A stretch of DNA of 11,859 nucleotides, taken from contig JAJRTR010000058.1 of NCBI GenBank assembly GCA_024278215.1, positions 1 to 11,859 of the forward strand. The letters run 5' to 3'. Made by a program: the position numbers and the translations under genes. Positions within the stretch are counted from its first letter, which is position 1; each line of letters opens with the position of its first letter. Origin of the DNA: a bacterium. GTDB taxonomy: Bacteria; UBP15; UBA6099; JAJRTR01. The notes under the pieces are model-generated. The model saw only the letters and a list, made by a program, of their open reading frames with translations, was not told the origin of the DNA and did not search any database. This document shows, in pieces, positions 6,705-11,859 of the stretch.

Positions 6705-6729
6705 CTCTGCGAACTCTGTGATCTTTGTG
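6705..6729 (-). repeat. Three degenerate CACAGAG-type heptads with exact 9-nt period
   Basis: In the rfaE2-comF gap, the plus strand reads CTCTGCG (6705-6711), CTCTGTG (6714-6720) and CTTTGTG (6723-6729), separated by 2-nt spacers. It has the same motif and period as the pair at 1202-1217. It adjoins an alternating AT run at 6691-6702 that may serve as the comF -10 region. The function is unknown. Confidence 0.55.
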
Positions 6730-6758
6730 TTGGATTCTTTTCCCCGCTACGCTCCGGT

Positions 6759-7241
6759 TCAATCTGTTTCATTCTTTATAATGCTGTTTATAATGGAACT
6801 GCTGGAGTAGCCCGGCAGGTGCGGAATGACAACGAGCCTGCCGCCGTCCGCTTCCACTTCCGCACGGCCTACAATTGTTTTCGGGTTATAGTCGCCGCCT
6901 TTGACAAGGACATGCGGGCGCACCTGTTTGACAAGTTCGAGAGGCGTCCACTCGCTGAACACGACTACATAGTCGACGAAATAGAAAGAAGCAAGGATTT
7001 CGGCGCGTTCTTCCTGCGGAAAGATCGGACGGGTAGGTCCCTTGAGCCGCGACACCGACTGATCGCTGTTAAGACCGACGACAAGGACATCGCCTTCCGA
7101 GCGCGCTTTAAAGAGACAGTCGATATGGCCCGGGTGCAAAACATCAAAACACCCGTTCGTGAATACAACAACTTTGCCCTCTTCCCTGAGCTTCGCGCAT
7201 ATCCCGCCGATGTCTTTTCTCTCAATTATCTTGTTGTTCAT
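6759..7241 (-). CDS. rfaE2: D-glycero-beta-D-manno-heptose 1-phosphate adenylyltransferase
   Basis: A 160-residue nucleotidyltransferase that, by family, transfers AMP from ATP to heptose 1-phosphate to make ADP-D-glycero-D-manno-heptose for lipopolysaccharide core. FTNGCFDVLHPGHID at 27-41 holds the HxGH catalytic motif (HPGH, 36-39). RLKGPTRPI at 65-73, KGGDY at 114-118 and IVGRAEVE at 123-130 follow as in RfaE2/HldE C-terminal domains. The usual ISSTxxI-type element is represented by YSSSSII at 145-151. It is a stand-alone domain, not fused to the kinase as in E. coli HldE. It lies 28 bp after rfaE1, giving the two sequential enzymes as neighbours. The phosphatase (gmhB) and isomerase (gmhA) of the pathway are not in the window. 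Confidence 0.9.
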   Translation of the reverse strand: MNNKIIERKDIGGICAKLREEGKVVVFTNGCFDVLHPGHIDCLFKARSEGDVLVVGLNSDQSVSRLKGPTRPIFPQEERAEILASFYFVDYVVVFSEWTPLELVKQVRPHVLVKGGDYNPKTIVGRAEVEADGGRLVVIPHLPGYSSSSIINSIIKNETD

Positions 7242-7269
7242 GCCGCCCTGTTTCCCCGTGATCCCGTTG

Positions 7270-8268
7270 CTACTGAAGAACCGTTTCTATGAAATTCTTC
7301 AACTCGTCCTGTCCGACGGAAGTTGTGCCACGCTTGCGGACAACGACGCCTGCCGCGAAGTTGGCCAGTTCGACGGCATCCCGGTAGTGAATGCCCGCGC
7401 TGAGCGCCACGGTAAGCGTAGACAGCACGGTGTCGCCCGCGCCGGTTACGTCATACACCTGTGTGGAAAGAGCGGGAATTGCCACAAAATCGCTACCCGG
7501 ACCGAACAGCGCCATGCCGTCTTCTCCGAGTGTGATAAGCGCCGCCTCGACGCCGAGCCGCCTCCGCAATCGTTTCCCCGCCTCTTTCAGACTCTCTTCA
7601 TCCTTGATAGTAATCTCCGCTATCGCCGAAGCTTCTTTCCTGTTGGGAGTAATGATGTTGACGCCTTTGAAACATTCCGTGTTTGGCGGCTTTATGTCCG
7701 CCGCGACGATAACGCCTGCCTCCTTTGCCATCGTCAGCAGGTTACCCATGAACGCCGGGCTTATCACACCTTTGTTGTAGTCCGACACAGCTATGCCGTC
7801 GATCTGACCGATGATCTTTCCAAGCGCTTTAACCATGCGTCCGGCGATCCTGTTGTTCATGGGTGAAGCGTCTTCCTGGTCGGCCCTCATGACCTGTTGC
7901 CCATGAGCGATAATGCGCACTTTGGAAGTTGTGGGTCGTGATGAATCCGTTATTATGTTGTCGGTGTTGATGCCGCCGTCCCTGAGTATCTGTTTGAGAC
8001 GCCTGCCGTCCGCGTCCTTGCCGACGATGCCGAGCAGGCTCGCTCGTGCGCCCAGCGAAAGGATGTTGGACACCGTATTCGCCGCGCCGCCGGGATGATA
8101 TGTCCGTTTCCGGATTTCCACGACCGGCACAGGCGCTTCGGGCGATATTCTCGTCGCGCTGCCCCACACATATTCGTCCAGCATTATATCGCCGACAACG
8201 AGTATGTTCTTTCCTTTGAATTTATTGATCATGCGAATGTATTTATCAAACTTTTTCTTCGACGCCAT
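7270..8268 (-). CDS. rfaE1: D-glycero-beta-D-manno-heptose-7-phosphate kinase
   Basis: A 332-residue PfkB/ribokinase-family sugar kinase, predicted to phosphorylate heptose 7-phosphate at C1 in ADP-heptose synthesis. The RfaE1-specific block GDIMLDEYVWGSATRISPEA spans 26-45 and runs on through PVPVV to 50, which distinguishes it from generic PfkB kinases. The substrate-side motif PGGAANTVSNILSLGA is at 59-74. The C-terminal GAGD at 276-279 supplies the anion hole and catalytic Asp279. ATG at 8268 starts 3 nt after the channel gene's stop, with GGGGAG upstream inside that gene's 3' end. The protein is full length and shows no damage. Its separation from the adenylyltransferase (rfaE2 next downstream) is the split arrangement known from a number of Gram-negative groups. 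Confidence 0.92.
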   Translation of the reverse strand: MASKKKFDKYIRMINKFKGKNILVVGDIMLDEYVWGSATRISPEAPVPVVEIRKRTYHPGGAANTVSNILSLGARASLLGIVGKDADGRRLKQILRDGGINTDNIITDSSRPTTSKVRIIAHGQQVMRADQEDASPMNNRIAGRMVKALGKIIGQIDGIAVSDYNKGVISPAFMGNLLTMAKEAGVIVAADIKPPNTECFKGVNIITPNRKEASAIAEITIKDEESLKEAGKRLRRRLGVEAALITLGEDGMALFGPGSDFVAIPALSTQVYDVTGAGDTVLSTLTVALSAGIHYRDAVELANFAAGVVVRKRGTTSVGQDELKNFIETVLQ

Positions 8269-8271
8269 CTC

Positions 8272-9285
8272 TTATTTTCTCCCCGCAAGTTTCTCGAGCG
8301 CAGTTATCTGGTCGTTTGTGCCAAGGCATATCAGCAGGTCGCCCGTGTTCAATGTCGTGCTGGGCGACGGGTTAGTGATCAGGCCGCCCTCACCGGTTTT
8401 TATCGCAAGTATTATCGTGCCCGTGGATTTGCGCACATCCGAATCGACAAGGGTTTTCCCGTTGATGCGAGATGATGGCGCGACTCCGATTTCGGCCATT
8501 CTCAATTCGAGATCATCATTTCCCATCGCCGTTTCAAGAAAATCCGTCACAGACGGCATCAACACCTGCGACGCTATGCGGCGACCGCCGATCTCGTATG
8601 GCAGCACAACCTTGTCCGCGCCCGCACGCAACAGTTTGTTTTTGTTCGCGTCGTCCTCCGCGCGTGCCACGACTTTTATATCCGGGTTCATGCCTCGCGC
8701 CGTCAGGATAATAAAAAGGTTGTCGGCGTCTTTTCCCACCACGGCTACAAGTGTGTTCGCCCTCTCGATGCCCGCCTGCCGCAGTGTCGCTTCGTCTTCC
8801 GCATGGCCCTCGATAAACAGAACTCCCTTTCCCTTAAGCACTTCCTGGTCGGGTATTTCCGAATCGATCACTACGAATTTTTCGTTCATCGACAGGAAAT
8901 GTTCGACTACATGGTATCCGATCTTGCCGTAGCCGCACACTATAACATGGTTCTTCAGCGCATCTATCTTTTTTTCCATGCCCCTCCTCCAGAGGTTGCC
9001 GAAAACATTCTTCTGTATCATATACAGCACAAAGTATTGTATGCAATAGGCGATGATAACTACGCCGGAGACAATCAGTACTATTGTGAAGATGCGACCG
9101 GTATCTGACAACTCGTGAATCTCGGTGAAGCCGACTGTGGCCACGGTGATGACCGTCATGTACACAGCGTCGAGCAGCGGCCAACCCTCGATGATCCTGT
9201 ATCCCGCTGTCCCGAGAACAAGAAGCATTAACGGCAGCAGAAATGTCAACCCTATAGCTGTGCCGGGACTTATTTTCTTAAACAT
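8272..9285 (-). CDS. Two-TM RCK-domain potassium channel-like protein
   Basis: A 337-residue membrane protein with one subunit's worth of a tetrameric channel. It has a first hydrophobic span at about 11-30, a pore helix and filter (VITVATVGFTEIHEL, 45-59), and a second span at about 65-90. A linker is followed by an RCK_N Rossmann domain starting NHVIVCGYGKIG (112-123) and an RCK_C (TrkA-C) domain over about 255-335. The family passes potassium and is gated by nucleotide, calcium or similar ligands at the RCK domains. The filter reads TVGFTE rather than TVGYGD. ATG at 9285 is chosen because GGGAG lies five bases upstream and the first span then begins close to the N-terminus. The longer frame from 9378 would run into galK. 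It is the gene before rfaE1, with a 3-nt gap. Confidence 0.88.
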   Translation of the reverse strand: MFKKISPGTAIGLTFLLPLMLLVLGTAGYRIIEGWPLLDAVYMTVITVATVGFTEIHELSDTGRIFTIVLIVSGVVIIAYCIQYFVLYMIQKNVFGNLWRRGMEKKIDALKNHVIVCGYGKIGYHVVEHFLSMNEKFVVIDSEIPDQEVLKGKGVLFIEGHAEDEATLRQAGIERANTLVAVVGKDADNLFIILTARGMNPDIKVVARAEDDANKNKLLRAGADKVVLPYEIGGRRIASQVLMPSVTDFLETAMGNDDLELRMAEIGVAPSSRINGKTLVDSDVRKSTGTIILAIKTGEGGLITNPSPSTTLNTGDLLICLGTNDQITALEKLAGRK

Positions 9286-9315
9286 ACGGCTCCCATAATT
9301 GTTGATTGCATATAT

Positions 9316-9343
9316 TCCCCGGGTTCCGGAGTTCGGGTTCCGG
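9316..9343 (-). repeat. Four degenerate heptads (CCGGAAC-like) in the galK-channel gap
   Basis: Read on the minus strand from 9343 downward the bases are CCGGAAC, CCGAACT, CCGGAAC and CCGGGGA, an uninterrupted 7-nt period. The run starts directly after the galK stop codon and fills about half of the 58-bp gap before the channel gene. It cannot be coding for galK. The function is unknown. Confidence 0.5.
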
Positions 9344-10516
9344 CTAACGCTCCAGACGCGCGACTCCTCCGGCTGCAAGTGTTACGTAAACTTCCGGCTC
9401 GCGCCCGGTCTTCTGCGGATATTCCGCCATAATACGCTCACGAAGCGCACCGGCGGCGTCCTCCCGCACAAGGGCCACGACACACCCGCCGAACCCCGCG
9501 CCGGTCATCCGCGCGCCCGGCACACCATCGTGCGACCTCGCGATCTCATTCATCACGTCCAGTTCGCGGCAGCTCACTTCGTAATCGTCGCGAAGGCTGT
9601 CGTGCGACTCACTCATAAGCGTGCCGAACGTCGCCAGGTCGCCGTTCTCAAGGCTTTCGACAGCCTCGCGCACCCGCCGGTTTTCCTCCACTACATGGCG
9701 GCACTTGCGCAACACAGCCTCCGGCAGCCTGTCGCTGTAACGGCCCAGCATATCGGGCGTAACGTCACGCAACGCCTTTATGCACGGTTCCCACTGCGAG
9801 ATTAGCCGCACGCCTTCCTCGCACGCGCGACGCCGCGCGTTGTACTCCGAATCGACCAAGCCGCGCGACCTGTTCGTATTGAGTATCATTATTACATGCC
9901 CAGAAAGCGCGAGCGGCACCTGTTCATATCCCCGCGAGCGGCAGTCGAGGAACAGCGCTGAATCCGGAGCGCACAGCGCGGACGCGAACTGATCCATTAT
10001 GCCGCACATCATGCCGAGATATTCGTGTTCCGCCTTCTGCCCGTAGAGCGCGATGTCCCTGCGCCCGACACACAGCCCGTGTATTTCGTTAATGAAACAA
10101 CCTGTCGCCACCTCGAGCGCCGCCGACGAACTAAGGCCCGTACCCTGCGGCACATCGCCGCTGACGACCGCGTCGAACCCCGGCAATTTTTCGCACAGTT
10201 CCGACTCGAAAACCCGTGCGACGCCCTCTACATAACGGCTCCAGCGCGGTGTCTTGTTGTCGAACTGCGCGTCAAGGTCGAGCTCGACTGTTTCGCCGTA
10301 ATCGAGTGACTGGACACGCACTTTGCGGTCGCGCCGCGCGGCACCGACGATCACAACACCGAAATCCAACGCCACAGGCAACACGAATCCATCGTTATAA
10401 TCGGTATGCTCGCCGATCAGGTTTACCCTTCCCGGCGCGTTCACAGCGACAGTATCCGCGCTGCCGCCGAACCGTCTTTCGAATGCCTCGAATATGATTT
10501 CCGTGTCCTTTTTCAT
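9344..10516 (-). CDS. galK: Galactokinase
   Basis: A 390-residue GHMP-family kinase that converts galactose and ATP to galactose 1-phosphate, the first committed step of the Leloir pathway. The galactokinase signature PGRVNLIGEHTDYNDG is at 28-43, the ATP-binding GHMP motif DVPQGTGLSSSAALEV at 121-136, the catalytic aspartate in CGIMDQF at Asp175, and the C-terminal GARMTGAGFGGCVVAL at 334-349. Length is normal for the family. ATG at 10516 gives an N-terminus like known galactokinases. An in-frame GTG at 10537 would add seven residues but leave only about 8 nt of leader after the predicted promoter. Neither start has a good ribosome binding site. It is divergent from a glycosidase-like gene. 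No galT, galE or galM is in the window. Confidence 0.94.
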   Translation of the reverse strand: MKKDTEIIFEAFERRFGGSADTVAVNAPGRVNLIGEHTDYNDGFVLPVALDFGVVIVGAARRDRKVRVQSLDYGETVELDLDAQFDNKTPRWSRYVEGVARVFESELCEKLPGFDAVVSGDVPQGTGLSSSAALEVATGCFINEIHGLCVGRRDIALYGQKAEHEYLGMMCGIMDQFASALCAPDSALFLDCRSRGYEQVPLALSGHVIMILNTNRSRGLVDSEYNARRRACEEGVRLISQWEPCIKALRDVTPDMLGRYSDRLPEAVLRKCRHVVEENRRVREAVESLENGDLATFGTLMSESHDSLRDDYEVSCRELDVMNEIARSHDGVPGARMTGAGFGGCVVALVREDAAGALRERIMAEYPQKTGREPEVYVTLAAGGVARLER

Positions 10517-10551
10517 AGCTGCAAGATTCGAATGCACTGATACTTTATGCT

Positions 10552-10581
10552 ATTGTAGTGGCCGATGCGCTTCTTTACAAT
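10552..10581 (-). promoter_or_regulatory. Candidate galK promoter (shared bidirectional hexamers)
   Basis: On the minus strand TTGTAA, a 17-nt spacer and TACAAT (-10 at 10557-10552) lie about 36 bases from the galK ATG. The -35 hexamer is the reverse complement of the -10 used by the opposite strand. -10 matches the sigma70 consensus at 5 of 6 and -35 at 4 of 6. Confidence 0.45.
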
Positions 10582-10586
10582 ATAAT
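10552..10586 (+). promoter_or_regulatory. Candidate promoter of the glycosidase-like gene
   Basis: The plus strand carries TTGTAG (10553-10558), 17 nt, then TACAAT (10576-10581). A perfect TATAAT directly follows at 10581-10586 as an alternative -10. The ATG at 10618 is about 36 bases from the first -10, mirroring the spacing for galK. A purine-rich GGGAAG begins at 10601. Confidence 0.45.
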
Positions 10587-10617
10587 ATTAACGAACCAAC
10601 GGGAAGAAGCTTTTTAA

Positions 10618-11859
10618 ATGAAAGAATTCAAACTCGAAATGTACGAATTCCGCGCGGTATACCTCGAATGCGGCCCGAACGCGGAGGAGATGATCGACAA
10701 CACAATCGTGCGCCGCGACGGCAAAGAAGCAACCTCGCGATTCGACGCCGGCGAACGCTCGATCGAAGCGCTCGCGAACACAAACGCCAACTTCGCGATA
10801 GTTCCATACGATGTCGGCTTCCCGCCCGGCATAGCCGAACAGCAACACGAATTTTTCGCGGACATCACGAAAAAACTCAACGACCACGGCATCGAAACAC
10901 TCGCACTGCTCACATCTTCTTCATATCTCGTCGAGGGCGAATATGCGAAGGCCCGCTGGGGCGCGCTGCTGCCGGGACAAAGTGACGTGATTTATTCCGT
11001 CTTCTCAAGACGCGCTATGGCGTGCTGGAATAATACGGAATGGACCAACCGGCTCGCACTGCTCGTGCGCGGCGCAATGCAGTCGGGCGCAAGCGGGATT
11101 TTCTTTGATTTTCCATGCTTCGGATCAGCACCCATAGTGGTGAAGGGCAGGCTCGAAGGCCCCGCCGGCTGCCACTGCCCGGTTTGCAGACAGCAGTATC
11201 GCGCGTTCTCGGAAGAGACCGGCGCGTCGAAGAAAAACATACCGAAAAACCTGCGCGACCTCAGCGAGGGCAACGAAGGCAGACTCTATGCAGTGTGGCG
11301 CGCCGGGCGTTTGCGCGACGCGCTAGAAAAATTATTCGATGCCGCGCGAAATGAAAACACTGACGCCCTCACCGCCGTTTCTGTTCCGCATCTCACCACA
11401 CTGCCCACACTTCCTCTTTTCGGGATCGACCCGGAATGGGCGCTCACCGTTCCGGACATCTGCTGCGTCGAACACCATCTGGACCCGGCGATCTCGAAGT
11501 CGGGAATCGTCTATGAATCACCTGTATTCAAAACACTGTATGCTTACTCGAAAAATCCGCTTCCCGCCGCGCTCGGCTGTGTATACGGGCCGTCGCCGGA
11601 CATCGTGAAACCACCGAATGTATATGGCGCGTCCCAGGCGGGCGGGTTCTCCTGCGGTGTGTCGGCGCTGGTCAGAGGCGGGAAATACAACCAGTCGACA
11701 TTTGAGGATGCCGCCGGAGCCGGGTTCATCACCGGCGAGCCGTATCAGGACCAGCGCGACACTGTGGCGGGACTCTACAACTGGATGGAAAAAAACTGGG
11801 ACATATTCGAGAAGTCCGAGCCTGTCGCAGAAGTCGGCATCCTGTTCTCGATGAAAAAA
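10618..11859 (+). CDS. Glycoside-hydrolase-like TIM-barrel protein, N-terminal part (runs off the edge)
   Basis: The frame from ATG 10618 stays open for 414 codons to the window edge with no stop, so the C-terminus is missing. The sequence has the look of uncharacterised glycosidase-like families related to GH42 and the GHL groups. A barrel strand with an aspartate, GIFFDFP (160-166), is followed by a cysteine cluster CHCPVC (185-190) and a conserved-type YRAFSEETG (194-202). The last residues, VAEVGILFS (403-411), resemble the start of the Rossmann-like domain that follows the barrel in GH42-type enzymes. A catalytic acid/base pair cannot be assigned with certainty; Asp164 and the glutamates around 285-300 are only candidates. 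There is no signal peptide, so a cytoplasmic location is likely. Its divergence from galK suggests a galactose-containing oligosaccharide as substrate. The open frame is certain; the enzyme class is a reading from motif resemblance. Confidence 0.62.
   Translation, partial: MKEFKLEMYEFRAVYLECGPNAEEMIDNTIVRRDGKEATSRFDAGERSIEALANTNANFAIVPYDVGFPPGIAEQQHEFFADITKKLNDHGIETLALLTSSSYLVEGEYAKARWGALLPGQSDVIYSVFSRRAMACWNNTEWTNRLALLVRGAMQSGASGIFFDFPCFGSAPIVVKGRLEGPAGCHCPVCRQQYRAFSEETGASKKNIPKNLRDLSEGNEGRLYAVWRAGRLRDALEKLFDAARNENTDALTAVSVPHLTTLPTLPLFGIDPEWALTVPDICCVEHHLDPAISKSGIVYESPVFKTLYAYSKNPLPAALGCVYGPSPDIVKPPNVYGASQAGGFSCGVSALVRGGKYNQSTFEDAAGAGFITGEPYQDQRDTVAGLYNWMEKNWDIFEKSEPVAEVGILFSMKK

Noticed and set aside
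9286-9378. Upstream start for the channel at 9378
   Set aside because: It overlaps the galK end, reads through the heptad repeat, and has a poor start context compared with ATG 9285, which has GGGAG.
10588-10913. Minus-strand frames opposite the right-edge gene
   Set aside because: They are antisense to the 414-codon open frame and contain no recognisable domain.

Overview
The window is a bacterial chromosomal stretch of roughly 55% GC (estimated by eye). Ten genes run head to tail on the minus strand. One divergent gene on the plus strand runs off the right edge. The host looks Gram-negative, because it carries the two separate enzymes that activate heptose for lipopolysaccharide core (rfaE1/hldA-type kinase and rfaE2/hldC-type adenylyltransferase). 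The phylum cannot be fixed from this sequence. The split heptose enzymes, a glycosidase-like gene of a type I associate with uncultured polysaccharide degraders, and gaps filled with short-period degenerate repeats would all fit a PVC-, Omnitrophota- or Armatimonadota-like lineage. That placement is inference only.

Right part, 9344-11859: galactokinase (galK, minus) is divergent from a 414-codon open frame (plus, no stop before the edge). That frame looks like the N-terminal part of a TIM-barrel glycoside-hydrolase-like protein. The roughly 100-bp gap between them holds a strikingly symmetrical promoter candidate, in which each strand's -35 hexamer is the reverse complement of the other strand's -10 hexamer. 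The pairing suggests joint use of a galactose-containing glycan.

Middle part, 5496-9285: transcribed leftward are a two-TM RCK potassium-channel-like protein, rfaE1, rfaE2, a ComF-family phosphoribosyltransferase and a short YqgF-like RNase H-fold protein. Several junctions are very tight: a 3-nt gap between the channel and rfaE1, a TTGA overlap between comF and the YqgF-like gene, and a TAATG overlap between that gene and the next.

Left part, 402-5496: a hydantoinase/5-oxoprolinase family protein with an unusual C-terminal third is followed, after a 171-bp gap, by livH, livM and livG. These encode the two permeases and one ATPase of a branched-chain-amino-acid-type ABC importer. No livF and no substrate-binding protein lie in the window, and a terminator-like hairpin sits exactly on the livG stop codon. 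The context suggests import and ATP-dependent ring opening of a cyclic amide or another small amino-acid-like substrate, but the substrate cannot be read from sequence.

The non-coding part is the most unusual. Bases 6-184 form an imperfect palindrome about 180 bp long and centred on base 95, with 20-bp perfect ends and conserved gapless register, resembling a MITE or long-hairpin repeat. Three intergenic gaps contain degenerate micro-repeats with 9-nt or 7-nt period. I saw no tRNA, rRNA, CRISPR array, transposase or replication origin.
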